Translations under genes and position numbers: made by a program | Notes under the pieces: generated by a model | Seen by the model: only the letters and a program-made list of their open reading frames with translations | Databases searched by the model: none | What the model was told of the DNA's origin: nothing | Assembly: GCF_023074835.1 (NCBI RefSeq) | Contig: NZ_JALLGW010000006.1 | Span: forward strand, 35,197 to 99,196 | Direction: 5' to 3' | Length of the DNA: 64,000 nucleotides | Source of the DNA: Halomarina salina | Lineage (GTDB): Archaea > Halobacteriota > Halobacteria > Halobacteriales > Haloarculaceae | Shown here: piece after piece, positions 24,365 to 32,847 of the stretch | How the letters are laid out: each line of letters starts with the position of its first letter | Position numbering within the stretch: the first letter of the stretch is position 1

Positions 24365-25789
24365 TCAGCTCTCGGTCCGGGAGCGTGCGAGGCCGACGAA
24401 CCGGGCGCGTGTCGGCGGGTGGACGCCGAGGCAGGCCCCGTAGGTGAGCGCGCCGAGCGCGACCAGCGCGAGCAGCGACCCCGCCGAGTCGGGGGTGACG
24501 ACCCGCGAGGCCCCGAACACGACGGCACCCATCGCGAGCGCCGCCCCCACCTGCCAGGCGAGCGCGGTCCAGTCGGCTCGGAGCCGAATCTCGCTCGACA
24601 GCGCGCGCCACAGCAGCGCCGCCGCGACCCCCGCCGTGAGCGCCGTCCCGACGGCCGCGCCGAGCGGCCCGTACGCGAGCGCGAGGCCGACCGTGAGGAC
24701 GAGGTTCGCCGTCAGGCCGACCGCGTTCGCCACGAACACGGCTCGCGGGCGGTCGAGGCCGAGCAGCGTCGACTGGACCACCTCCTTGACCGACTGGGCG
24801 ACCTGCCCCGCGACGAGCACCGCGAGCAACGTCCCGCCGCCGAAGCCGTAGGCGACGGCCATGAACGGCCCCCCGAGGACGGCCGCGCCGACGACGGCGG
24901 GGACGACGAGGACGAGCGCGAGCGACAGCGACTCGGTGACGCTCTCCTCGATGCGCTCGATGGCCCCGCTCGACGCCCACGCGCTCACCGACGGCGACAG
25001 CGACGCGCCGACGGCCGTGCTCGCCATCGCGACGACGACGCTGACGCGCCACGCCGCCTCGTACGTCCCCACGGCGGCCTTCGAGACGAAGATGGCGAGG
25101 ACGAGCGTGTCGAGCCACGAGTACGCGAGGTGGCTCACGTTCACGCCCGCGGTGTACGACGAGAACGACACGAGGCTCCGCATCGTCTCGCGGGTCGGCC
25201 GCGCGAACCCCGTGTCGAGCAGAAGGAGCGCCGCGAGCACGCGAACCGCGTGGCCGAGGACGAACCCGTAGACGAGACCGAGCGGTCCCACCCCGTCGAG
25301 GACGAACCAGACGCTCGCGCCGACCCGGACGAGTTCGCCGCCGAGTTCGACGCCCGCGCTGGTCGGGAGGCGGCGCTCCCCGCGGAGCGCGGAGAGGAGC
25401 ACCCACTGGCCGGACTCGGCGGCGATGGCGACGACGAGTAGCGGCGCGACGGCCAGCCCCACCAGCGAGGTGAACGAGTCGGCGAACAGCAGGACGGCGG
25501 CGGTCACGGTCAGGAGCGGGACGGTGACGATGCCGAACGCGCCGGTGAGGTAGCGGGCGCGTTCGGTGGCGTCGCCCGCCCCCGCGAGTCGCTGGACGAC
25601 GGCGGTGTCGACGCCGAACCGGGCGAGGACGGCGACGAGGACGACGACCGTCTCGAACGTGAAGTAGACGCCCAGCCCCGACGCGCCGAGCTCTCGGGCG
25701 AAGAAGACCGTGCTGGCGAAGCCGACGGCGCTACCGGCGAGGCGCGCGCCGAACAGCGCGAGGCTGTCGCGGTCGACCCCCTCAGCCAT
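24365..25789 (-). CDS. polysaccharide/oligosaccharide flippase (MATE/MOP superfamily)
   Basis: This 474-residue polytopic protein has about 12-14 hydrophobic segments, beginning LALFGARLAGSAVGFASTVFFARELGASGLGVYFTFE, the typical N-terminus of Wzx/RfbX-like flippases. The middle (MRSLVSFSSYTAGVNVSHLAYSWLDTLVLAIFVSKAAVGTYEAAWRVS) matches the conserved second bundle. It should move lipid-linked glycan precursors across the membrane, completing the pathway of the surrounding glycosyltransferases. The gene is divergent from the GT4 gene at 25958. Confidence 0.88.
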   Translation of the reverse strand: MAEGVDRDSLALFGARLAGSAVGFASTVFFARELGASGLGVYFTFETVVVLVAVLARFGVDTAVVQRLAGAGDATERARYLTGAFGIVTVPLLTVTAAVLLFADSFTSLVGLAVAPLLVVAIAAESGQWVLLSALRGERRLPTSAGVELGGELVRVGASVWFVLDGVGPLGLVYGFVLGHAVRVLAALLLLDTGFARPTRETMRSLVSFSSYTAGVNVSHLAYSWLDTLVLAIFVSKAAVGTYEAAWRVSVVVAMASTAVGASLSPSVSAWASSGAIERIEESVTESLSLALVLVVPAVVGAAVLGGPFMAVAYGFGGGTLLAVLVAGQVAQSVKEVVQSTLLGLDRPRAVFVANAVGLTANLVLTVGLALAYGPLGAAVGTALTAGVAAALLWRALSSEIRLRADWTALAWQVGAALAMGAVVFGASRVVTPDSAGSLLALVALGALTYGACLGVHPPTRARFVGLARSRTES

Positions 25790-25922
25790 CGACGCCCTCC
25801 GCGTCGTGAGGGCGACCGACGGCGACCGGCGCGGACACGACCTCCGAAGACGAGCGACTCCCCACGCGACGCTGGTCGAGGAGGCGCTCTGTCATGGCCG
25901 AGGGGAGCCGTCCAGTCCGGAT

Positions 25923-25930
25923 AGTTATAT
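25923..25930 (+). promoter_or_regulatory. probable TATA box (AGTTATAT) of the GT4 gene
   Basis: An AT-rich octamer in GC-rich surroundings centred about 31 bp upstream of the ATG at 25958. That spacing fits a leaderless haloarchaeal transcript. Confidence 0.5.
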
Positions 25931-25957
25931 GACGGCTACCGCCGACCGACCAGAGGA

Positions 25958-26995
25958 ATGGACCCCGAGGCCGCCCGCGTCGTCATGCTCTGCACCGACC
26001 CGCACCCCGCCCACGCCGGGTTCGCGCGGGCCGTGGGCGCAGAACAGGTCGGATTCCGCGAGCGCTCGGCCGGACCCCTCGCCGGCAGCGTCGCCGAGGA
26101 CGCGCTGAACGCGCTGGCGTACCCCGACGCGGACGTCTACCTCGTCGAGGGGTCCCAGCCGCTGTACGCCGCGACGCTCGCCCGCGCCAGGACGGGCGCC
26201 AAGGTCGTCTACCTCTGTGCGGACCACGGCCTCTACGACCTCGGCCGCGGGTCGTTCGCGGGGCAGTCGGGACTCAAGACGCTCGTCGGGCGGTTCGGCC
26301 GCCCCGCCGTCCGCCGCATCGCCCGCCGGAGCATCGACGGCTGCGTCGCCGTCTCGGGGTTCGCCGCCGACTTCGTCCGGCCGTTCGTCGGGAGCGCCCC
26401 CGTCAGGGTCGCCCACCCGTACGTCCAGCCCGAGCGCTACGACGCCCTCCTCGATATCGACGACCCCCCCGACGAACCGACCGCGCTGACGGTCGGTCGC
26501 GGCGCGCGCTACAAGGGCGTCGACCTGCTCGTCGACGCGTGGCCGCGGGTGAGAGCGCGCCACCCCGACGCGACGCTCCACGTCGCCGGTGCCGGCCACC
26601 CCGGCGAGTACGGTGACGTTTCCGGCGTCCACGTCCACGGGTTCGTCGAGGAGTCGCGGCTGGTCGACCTGTTCGCCGCGAGCGCGCTGTTCGTCCAGCC
26701 CTCCCGGATGGACACGTTCCCCGTCAGCACGCTCGAAGCCTGCTGTGCGGGGCGGGTACCGCTGGTCACCGAGACGGCGGGCACCCGCTCGGAGGCGCGG
26801 GCGCTCGACCCGTCGCTGGTCGTCGAGCCGACGAGTGAGGCGCTCGCGAGCGGCGTCGCGGACTTCTTCGACCGCCCACGCCACGACCGCGAGACGCTCG
26901 CCGCACAGGCCCGCGAGCGCGGCCGGTCGTTCGACGCCGACACCCGGCAGGCGGCGTTCCGACGGGCGTTCGAGGACGTGGTCCGGCGGCTCTGA
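25958..26995 (+). CDS. family 4 glycosyltransferase
   Basis: This 345-residue GT-B enzyme begins MDPEAARVVMLCTDPHPAHAGFARAV. The C-terminal domain shows ALTVGRGARYKGVDLLVDAWPRV, LHVAGAGHPGEYG, VHVHGFVEESRLVDLFAASALFVQPSRMDTFPVSTLEACCAGRVPLVTE, the last part being the donor-nucleotide E-x7-E region. The N-terminal domain is short (about 150 residues). It is probably a glycosyltransferase of the surface-glycan pathway; donor and acceptor are unknown. The gene is divergent from the flippase gene and convergent with another GT4. Confidence 0.88.
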   Translation: MDPEAARVVMLCTDPHPAHAGFARAVGAEQVGFRERSAGPLAGSVAEDALNALAYPDADVYLVEGSQPLYAATLARARTGAKVVYLCADHGLYDLGRGSFAGQSGLKTLVGRFGRPAVRRIARRSIDGCVAVSGFAADFVRPFVGSAPVRVAHPYVQPERYDALLDIDDPPDEPTALTVGRGARYKGVDLLVDAWPRVRARHPDATLHVAGAGHPGEYGDVSGVHVHGFVEESRLVDLFAASALFVQPSRMDTFPVSTLEACCAGRVPLVTETAGTRSEARALDPSLVVEPTSEALASGVADFFDRPRHDRETLAAQARERGRSFDADTRQAAFRRAFEDVVRRL

Positions 26996-27089
26996 CCGGC
27001 GACTGGTCGGTGGCGACGTGCTCGGCGACGACAGGGTTCGACAGCGGCTGGGTTCGGCGGCGACCGGTGTCGGCCGCCGTGGAGCGCGC

Positions 27090-28160
27090 TCAGAACTCGT
27101 CTACGGCGTCGGAGCCGTCGACGACCCGGTCGTAGACGGCCGCGACGCCGTCGGCGCAGTCGTCCCAGGTCGGTATCGCCGCGCTGGGTGCGGCGCGGCC
27201 GACGGCCCGGTGGACCGCCGTCGCGACCGTGTGCGGCGAGCGGTCGGCGACGCCGACGCAGTCCTCGCGGGCGGCCCAGTCGCGCAGGCCGCGCGTCGCC
27301 GAGACGACAGCGGGCGTCCCGGCCGCCAGCGACTCGCCGACCGTCAGCCCGTACGCCTCGACCGACGACAGCGCGAGGTGCGCGCTCGCCCCGGCGTAGA
27401 AGGCCGGGAGGTCGTCGTCCGGGACGTAGCCGAGGAACGTGACCCGGTCGGCGACGCCCGCTCGCCGGGCGAGACGCTCGAACGCGGCGCGTTCGGGGCC
27501 GCTTCCCGCGACCAGCAGGTCGTACTCCGGGAGCGAGGCGAGCGCCCGGATGGCGTGGCCGACGCCCTTGTACTCGACCAGTCGCCCGACACAGAGCAGG
27601 TACGGGCGGTCGCGGTCGTGGCCCGCCCCGCGGGCGGCCGCGAACCGCTGGTCGACGCCGTTGCGGACGAGCGTGGCGTCGACGCCGAAGTCGGCGGCGA
27701 GTCGCTCGCGCTCCCAGTCGCTGACGGCGACGACGGCCGCGGCGCGGGCGAGTGCGCGACGGCCGAGGGGCCGGTAGGCGGCGAGCAGGAGACGACGCAG
27801 TCGGTCGGCGCTCGTCCCGTGGTAGTGGGGCGTGGCGACGACCGGGACGTCGGTGGCGAGCGCCGCCTGGACGAACGGGAACGCGTGGTAGTTGTGGACG
27901 TGGACGAGGTCGGCCGGGCCGCCCTGGAGCGCCGAGGAGAGGCCGGGCGCGAAGTAGTACGCGTCGCCCGGCGCGACGCCCCGCAACCGGCGGACGGCGA
28001 CGCCCTCGCGGACCTCGAACACCGGCAGGTCGCCGCCGTCGGCCGCGACGACCGTCACGCGGTGGCCGGCGCGCCGCTGGCGGGTCGCCAGCGCCCGGAC
28101 GTGGCGCTCCACGCCCCCGTCGCTCGGGGGGTAGCGATGGGTGACGTGGAGGATGTGCAT
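27090..28160 (-). CDS. family 4 glycosyltransferase
   Basis: This 356-residue GT-B enzyme begins MHILHVTHRYPPSDGGVERHVRALATRQRRAGHRV, a canonical GT4 N-terminus with the Gly-rich acceptor loop. LVHVHNYHAFPFVQAAL and VVATPHYHG follow. The C-terminal donor domain has YLLCVGRLVEYKGVGHAIRALASLPEYDLLVAGSGPE and AHLALSSVEAYGLTVGESLAAGTPAVVSATRGL, with the E-x7-E pair at EAYGLTVGE. It is last in the glycan island and convergent with the other GT4 gene (94 bp apart). Confidence 0.9.
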   Translation of the reverse strand: MHILHVTHRYPPSDGGVERHVRALATRQRRAGHRVTVVAADGGDLPVFEVREGVAVRRLRGVAPGDAYYFAPGLSSALQGGPADLVHVHNYHAFPFVQAALATDVPVVATPHYHGTSADRLRRLLLAAYRPLGRRALARAAAVVAVSDWERERLAADFGVDATLVRNGVDQRFAAARGAGHDRDRPYLLCVGRLVEYKGVGHAIRALASLPEYDLLVAGSGPERAAFERLARRAGVADRVTFLGYVPDDDLPAFYAGASAHLALSSVEAYGLTVGESLAAGTPAVVSATRGLRDWAAREDCVGVADRSPHTVATAVHRAVGRAAPSAAIPTWDDCADGVAAVYDRVVDGSDAVDEF

Positions 28161-28222
28161 GGCGGTTTTTCGACGAGCGACCGTTTGGTTAAGAGTCCGT
28201 TATCCGGTCGCCGTGCGTGAGA

Positions 28223-28645
28223 TTAGCTCGCGTCGTCGTCGAGGACGGCGTCGAGCGAGACGGCGTCGTCGTCCAGGAGCTTTCTGAACACCGCCTCCGC
28301 GCCCTCGTCGGTGATGACGGCGGGCGGCGACCACCCGCCCTTCGTCGAGAGCGCCTCGCGCGTGGCGTCGAACCCCTGGTCCTCGACGTACCACGTCAGG
28401 AGGTGGGCGAACTCCCAGGCCGACAGCGCTCGTTCGAACGTCACCGGCGTCACCGAGCGCTCGCCACTCGCCGTCCGGGTCCACAGCGAGACGTCGTAGG
28501 CGTCCGCCTCGTCCTCGGTGTCGACCCGTTCGGTCGTCGAGAGACCGCCACCCGCGTAGACGCCGACCGGTTCGACGGCGACGACGACGCCGTCACGCTC
28601 GAACCCCCCATCCCTGTCGGTCCAGTCCGGACACGGTGAGACCAT
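28223..28645 (-). CDS. hypothetical haloarchaeal protein
   Basis: This 140-residue acidic protein starts at ATG 28645 (MVSPCPDWTDRDGGFERDGVVVAVEPVGVYAGGG). It appears mixed alpha/beta with a helical C-terminus (AWEFAHLLTWYVEDQGFDATREAL, EGAEAVFRKLLDDDAVSLDAVLDDDAS). No motif or membrane segment is recognised. The upstream part of the open frame, to 29125, is a shadow of the M48 gene. It follows the GT4 gene divergently from the protease. Confidence 0.65.
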   Translation of the reverse strand: MVSPCPDWTDRDGGFERDGVVVAVEPVGVYAGGGLSTTERVDTEDEADAYDVSLWTRTASGERSVTPVTFERALSAWEFAHLLTWYVEDQGFDATREALSTKGGWSPPAVITDEGAEAVFRKLLDDDAVSLDAVLDDDAS

Positions 28646-28773
28646 ACCCGGCGTGACCGCCACGCGCGGAAAAAGCTGTCCGCTCGGAGCGTGTCGCCGT
28701 CCTCGGCGAGAGGCGAGTCGGTGAGCAGCGACGCGGTGACTCTTTCTCCCCGGACGGTCGAGCAGTCGGTACA

Positions 28774-29688
28774 GTGTCAGTCGTCGTCCTCGGCGTGGTG
28801 GTGACCCTGTCGGTCGTCGTCGCGGCGCTCCACCAGTGGGTGCTCGACGCGCCGCTGCTCGAACTCGGCGGCGTGTCGTGGTTCCCGACCGGCGGCGAGC
28901 TGTCGGCCGCGGCGGCGCTCGCGCGGACCGCGCTGGCGGGAGTCGTCCCGCTCGCCGCGAGCGTCGCCGCGGCGATACTCGTCGCGACGACGCCGGTCCG
29001 GGTGTGGCTCTGGGGCGTCGTGGCCCTGCTCGCGGTGACCGTCGCCTGCTCGCCGGTGTTCGCGGTGTACCGCTACGCCGTCCGCCCGCCGACGCCCGCG
29101 GAGAGAGCGGTGCTCGGTTCGGCATCCACCCTCGGCTGTGACGTGCTGGTCGTCACGGACGCCGGGGACGGCCCCGTCAACGGCTACGCTATCGGCGGGC
29201 CGTTCCGGGACGTCGTCGGTGTCAGCGACTTCGCCCTGACGCACCTGCCGCCGGCGCAGGTGGCCGCGCTGCTGGCTCACGAGGTCTGTCACCACCGCGA
29301 GCGGCACGTGCTCGTCCGCGGCGCGGTGAGCGTGGCTGTCCTCGCCGTCGGGGCGGCGGTCACGACGGTGCTGTTCGACGAACTGGTCCTCGCGGTGACC
29401 GCCTGTCTGCTGGTGACCGTCCTCGTCGAACGCGTCGTCGCGTACTGGGTGATGCGCCGACTGGAGTTCCGGGCCGACGCGGTCGCCGCCCGGCGGACGT
29501 CGGTCCCGGCGGTCGTCTCGCTGCTGTCGGCGCTGGACGACGCCACCGATGTCGACCAGGCGCAGGTGCCGTGGCTGCTGCGACTGTTCTCGACACACCC
29601 CACCTACGTCGACCGAATCGCACGGCTCCGAGCACAGGAGTCCCGAGGCGGTGAGAAGTACCCGGCGACGCCGACCACCTCGCGGTAG
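28774..29688 (+). CDS. M48 family zinc metalloprotease
   Basis: The product is 304 residues from a GTG start. Three hydrophobic segments (about 2-22, 48-72 and 76-100) precede the catalytic motif HEVCH at residues 169-173. Two more segments follow (about 182-202 and 205-225), then the third zinc ligand Glu231 in RRLEFRADAVAARR and a C-terminal FSTHPTYVDRIARLR. This is the same order as in the protease at 3451-4347, but the sequences are clearly diverged. Its role is probably membrane protein quality control or signal-peptide turnover. Confidence 0.83.
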   Translation: MSVVVLGVVVTLSVVVAALHQWVLDAPLLELGGVSWFPTGGELSAAAALARTALAGVVPLAASVAAAILVATTPVRVWLWGVVALLAVTVACSPVFAVYRYAVRPPTPAERAVLGSASTLGCDVLVVTDAGDGPVNGYAIGGPFRDVVGVSDFALTHLPPAQVAALLAHEVCHHRERHVLVRGAVSVAVLAVGAAVTTVLFDELVLAVTACLLVTVLVERVVAYWVMRRLEFRADAVAARRTSVPAVVSLLSALDDATDVDQAQVPWLLRLFSTHPTYVDRIARLRAQESRGGEKYPATPTTSR

Positions 29689-29834
29689 TCGTGACACGGG
29701 CTGGCCGCCGCCGAGGGGCGACCCACGGCCGTCGACTGTCGGGGGGCGGCGGAACGCGACTGACAGAACCCGACTCTCGGAGACGGAGTGGTGCCGATGG
29801 TCCACGAGTTTATCATCTACCCTGCTCGTACACT

Positions 29835-29846
29835 GCTGTATACAGC
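29835..29846. promoter_or_regulatory. palindrome GCTGTATACAGC abutting the vapB start codon
   Basis: This perfect 12-bp palindrome ends exactly at the base before the ATG at 29847, with a TTTATCATC TATA-like stretch (29808-29816) about 25 bp before it. VapB-type antitoxins bind such palindromes to repress their own operon, so this is a strong candidate autoregulatory operator. Confidence 0.6.
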
Positions 29847-30077
29847 ATGTCGAAGAGCATCCGAGTCTCCGAGGAGTACCACGCCTTCCTCAAGGCCCAC
29901 AAACGGGAGGGCGAGACGATGGAGGAGACGCTGCGACGACTCACGGGGGGCCCGGACCCAGAACTCGTGGCCGGAATCCTGTCCGACGACATGGCCGACG
30001 AAATCGAGAATCGCCTCGCACGGAAACGCGAGTCGGACGCCGACTCGAAAGACGCCCTCCGGGACCGACTGCGGTGA
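29847..30077 (+). CDS. VapB-type antitoxin
   Basis: This 76-residue protein starts MSKSIRVSEEYHAFLKAHKREGETMEETLRRLTGG, a ribbon-helix-helix-like DNA-binding N-terminus of the kind found in archaeal VapB/DUF217-like antitoxins (the family is inferred from context and pattern). The tail (DDMADEIENRLARKRESDADSKDALRDRLR) is charged and likely binds the toxin groove. Its stop overlaps the GTG start of the PIN gene by 4 bp. The frame is open upstream to 29691, but the palindrome and TATA-like sequence place the start here. Confidence 0.82.
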   Translation: MSKSIRVSEEYHAFLKAHKREGETMEETLRRLTGGPDPELVAGILSDDMADEIENRLARKRESDADSKDALRDRLR

Positions 30078-30469
30078 TCCTCGACAGTTCGTACCTGATC
30101 GACCTGTTCCGCGGCGACGACGGCGCGTTCCGGGTCGGCGTCGACCTCCGAGAGCGAAACGTCGTTCAGCGAGTTCCTGCACCGGTCGTCGCCGAGCTCT
30201 CGTACGGTGTCGCTATCGAGGGAACCGACGAGGAGCGACGGCGCTTCGAGAACGCGATGGCGATGTACCCCGTGACGGCACAGACGCGTGAGCTGGCACG
30301 GGACGCCGGGGAACTGCTCGCACGGGCAGACCGCGATGCGGGTGGTGAGAGTGGCGTCGGGATGGTCGACGCGATGGTGGCGGCCGTCGGTGATGCGGTC
30401 GGAGAACCGATTCTCACCGACAACATCCGTGATTTCGAACGTCTCGGTGTCGAGACCGAGTCGTACTGA
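30074..30469 (+). CDS. VapC-type PIN-domain RNase toxin
   Basis: This 131-residue PIN toxin uses a GTG start. Active-site acids are visible: Asp in VILDSSYLIDLFRGD, Glu in VVAELSYGVAI, Asp in GVGMVDAMVAAVG and Asp in PILTDNIRDFERLG. Length and order are typical for VapC, which cleaves RNA such as tRNA. It forms an operon with the antitoxin gene. It ends 17 bp before the convergent halocyanin gene. Confidence 0.88.
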   Translation: MILDSSYLIDLFRGDDGAFRVGVDLRERNVVQRVPAPVVAELSYGVAIEGTDEERRRFENAMAMYPVTAQTRELARDAGELLARADRDAGGESGVGMVDAMVAAVGDAVGEPILTDNIRDFERLGVETESY

Positions 30470-30486
30470 CGTCGGCCGTCGGTACG

Positions 30487-31521
30487 CTACTCGCTCGACG
30501 TGATGTTCCGGAAGTGCTCGCGGAACGCGTAGAGGAACGGCGCGCCGAGGACGACGGCGCTCCCCCCGACGACGCTGTAGCCGAGCGTCGAGAACCGGGT
30601 CGTCGGCCCGTCGCCGACGACGACCACGCCCCGCATCCCCTCGTCGCCGTACTCGGTGCACTCGTAGGTGCTCAGGCCGTCGCCGTCGAACTGGACCGCG
30701 AACCGGTGGCCCGCTCCCGCGACCTGCTCGCTGTGGAACCCGAGGTCCGGGTCGGCCACGTCGTACGCGAGGTCGCCGACCCACTCCCAGACGACGGTCG
30801 TGCCGGGGTCGACGCGCATCGCCGGCGGGTCGAAGGCCAACTGCCCGCCGTTGCCCTCGGCCCCGACCTCGACGACCACCTCCGACTCGCCGCGCCGGTC
30901 GACGAGCGCGTGGTAGTTGTCCGTGTTCGCCAGCCAGCCGTCGTACGTCTCTTCCGGCTGGGTCGGCGTCTCGCCGGCGTCGTCCGTGTCGCCGCCAGCG
31001 CCACCGCCGCCACCGCCGCCGAGCGTGACGTCGGCGTCGCCCACGACGACGGCCCCCTTCATCCCCATCGCCTCGTGGGGGACACAGGAGTAGCGGACGA
31101 CGCCGGGGTCGGCGAACGCGTGCTCGAACGTCTCGCCCGTCGAGCCGTAGTACTCGGAGGTGAACGAGCCGTCCTTCGCGGCGACGTTGTGCGTCCCGCC
31201 CTCGCCCGTCCACGTCCAGACGACGGTCGTGCCGGGGTCGATCCGGACCGCGACGGGGTCGAACGCGAACGACCCGCCGTTGCCCGACGTCCCGACCGCG
31301 ACCTCGACGCTGGACTGCCCGCGCGCGTCGACGACCTCGCCGACGTTCTCGGTGTTCGCGAACCACGCGGAGAGGTCGACCGCGTCGCCCGAGCGACCGC
31401 CGTCGCCGGTGCCACCAGCCCCGCCGCCAGCCTGCGCCGTGGCGGGTGTGGCGAGCAGGCTCGCCCCGACCGTCGCGCCGGCCGTCGCCGCGAGGAACCG
31501 CCTGCGGGTGGTTCTGGTCAT
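30487..31521 (-). CDS. halocyanin with two domains, second domain lacking copper His ligands
   Basis: This 344-residue exported protein has a Tat signal (TTRRRFLAATAGATVGASLLATPATA). Domain 1 (about 55-162) has a full type 1 copper set: His111, Cys146, His149 and Met154. A Gly-rich linker (about 167-190) leads to domain 2 (about 195-303), in which the equivalent positions are Tyr253, Cys288, Tyr291 and Met296. Both His ligands are therefore lost and copper binding is doubtful. A C-terminal hydrophobic helix (about 313-333) anchors it outside the cell. It is 5 bp downstream of the multicopper oxidase gene, so it probably passes electrons to or from that enzyme. Confidence 0.88.
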   Translation of the reverse strand: MTRTTRRRFLAATAGATVGASLLATPATAQAGGGAGGTGDGGRSGDAVDLSAWFANTENVGEVVDARGQSSVEVAVGTSGNGGSFAFDPVAVRIDPGTTVVWTWTGEGGTHNVAAKDGSFTSEYYGSTGETFEHAFADPGVVRYSCVPHEAMGMKGAVVVGDADVTLGGGGGGGAGGDTDDAGETPTQPEETYDGWLANTDNYHALVDRRGESEVVVEVGAEGNGGQLAFDPPAMRVDPGTTVVWEWVGDLAYDVADPDLGFHSEQVAGAGHRFAVQFDGDGLSTYECTEYGDEGMRGVVVVGDGPTTRFSTLGYSVVGGSAVVLGAPFLYAFREHFRNITSSE

Positions 31522-31526
31522 CGCGC

Positions 31527-32672
31527 TCACCCCTCGTAGCCCGCGTACTCCATCAGCGAGCGGAAGATGTCGGTGTCCATCGCCTCGTCGTAGACGATGG
31601 CGTTGAGCATCCCGCCGGGGTACGACGACCCGTTGCGGACGTGGTCGACCTTGTGGCAGTGCATGAGGTAGATGCCGGGGTCGGCGTCCGCCTCGAACTC
31701 GACGGTGTAGCGCTCGGCGGGCGCGACGTTGAGGACGTCCTGCTCGAACTGGAGCGCCTCGGGCATCGGGCTGCCGTCCTTCTCGACGACGCGGAAGCGG
31801 TGGTTGTGGGTGTGCAGCGGGTGGCTCATGAACCCCGCGTTGACCCAGTGGATGCGGACGGTGTCGCCCGACTCGACGATGATCGGCGAGCCGGTCTCGG
31901 GGTGGAGCGTCGCGGGCGCGGACTTCCCGTTGAGCGTGAACGCGTCGGCGTGGCGGTTCGTGAGGTCGTAGCTGACGTTCTCGCCGCCGTGCTGGCGCGA
32001 GAGGCGGGTGTCCCACTCCTTGGCCGTCATGAAGTACTCCTTGTCGGCCTCCTCGTACCCCTCGGGGTCGACGCGGAGGATACCGTACATCCCCATCTCC
32101 ATGTGCATCGGCGTCTGGTAGTGGCAGTGGTAGAGGTGGGTCCCGGGGACGTTCGCCGGGATATCGTAGGTGTGACTCTCGCCGGGCATCACCGTGATGC
32201 CGGTCGTCGTCGGCACGCCGTCGTTCTCCCAGGTCTTGCGGACGCCGTGGAAGTGCAGCGTGTGGGGGACCTCCATCCCCGTGTTGTCGAGCGTGATCTT
32301 CAGGTCGTTCCCCTCCGTCGTCCGGAGGATGGGACCGGGGACGCTCGGCGTGCCGTCGTCGGCCTGGAACGCCCAGACCACGGGGAGGTTGATGGGCCCG
32401 CCCATCGACTCGCCGGGGTGGATGGCGTGGCGCGCCATGACGGACTTGATGGTCACCTCGTGGTTGCGCTCGTCGAGGTTCACCACCTCGGGGCGGCCGG
32501 TCCAGGGGAGGTTCGAGGGGGCCGCAGTGCCGTCCGTGGTCGCGTTCACGACCTGTGCGGAGGGCGAGGAGGTCGTGGTACACCCCGCCGTGGCGAGGAG
32601 GCCGACCGACCCGGTCGCTGCGAGGAACTGTCGTCGGGAGATTCCCGTTCCGGGGGCACCGATGTCTGACAT
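31527..32672 (-). CDS. Tat-exported two-domain multicopper oxidase
   Basis: The product is 381 residues. It has a twin-arginine signal (SRRQFLAATGSVGLLATAGC) with lipobox Cys31, so it is probably a membrane-anchored exported lipoprotein. Domain 1 carries HTLHFH (His137, 140, 142) and HLYHCHYQTPMHMEMGM (His182-Cys183-His184, His190, Met193/195). Domain 2 carries SHPLHTHNH (284-291) and YLMHCHKVDHVRNG (His338-Cys339-His340, His344). Cys is present in both domains, as in two-domain laccases with two type 1 sites; a NirK-like nitrite reductase would have only one. The copper-coupled halocyanin gene follows after 5 bp. Confidence 0.88.
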   Translation of the reverse strand: MSDIGAPGTGISRRQFLAATGSVGLLATAGCTTTSSPSAQVVNATTDGTAAPSNLPWTGRPEVVNLDERNHEVTIKSVMARHAIHPGESMGGPINLPVVWAFQADDGTPSVPGPILRTTEGNDLKITLDNTGMEVPHTLHFHGVRKTWENDGVPTTTGITVMPGESHTYDIPANVPGTHLYHCHYQTPMHMEMGMYGILRVDPEGYEEADKEYFMTAKEWDTRLSRQHGGENVSYDLTNRHADAFTLNGKSAPATLHPETGSPIIVESGDTVRIHWVNAGFMSHPLHTHNHRFRVVEKDGSPMPEALQFEQDVLNVAPAERYTVEFEADADPGIYLMHCHKVDHVRNGSSYPGGMLNAIVYDEAMDTDIFRSLMEYAGYEG

Positions 32673-32696
32673 ACACGCTAGCGTTGACAGCTAGAA

Positions 32697-32708
32697 GAGA
32701 TAATACGG
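32697..32708 (-). promoter_or_regulatory. candidate promoter of the copper operon
   Basis: On the minus strand, GTATTATCTCTT lies 25-36 bp upstream of the multicopper oxidase start at 32672, a spacing compatible with a TATA box of a nearly leaderless transcript. An imperfect dyad CTAGC(N7)GCTAG (32678-32694) lies between it and the start codon. Confidence 0.4.
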
Positions 32709-32847
32709 AAACCCGATTCCCACTCGGTAAGAATCGCCGGTCTCGTCGGCTCTCTCGGGTGAGTTCCCCAGCGGGATAGCCCTCACGCCAGCGGCGAGCG
32801 CGACCGCCAGCACGACCCGTTTACCGCTCGCGGCCCTTCGAGCACGT

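Noticed and set aside
31522..32676. Open frame joining the halocyanin frame back through the multicopper oxidase region
   Set aside because: The upstream part is Arg/His/Pro-rich and lies over the oxidase. The Tat signal beginning at 31521 marks the true halocyanin start.
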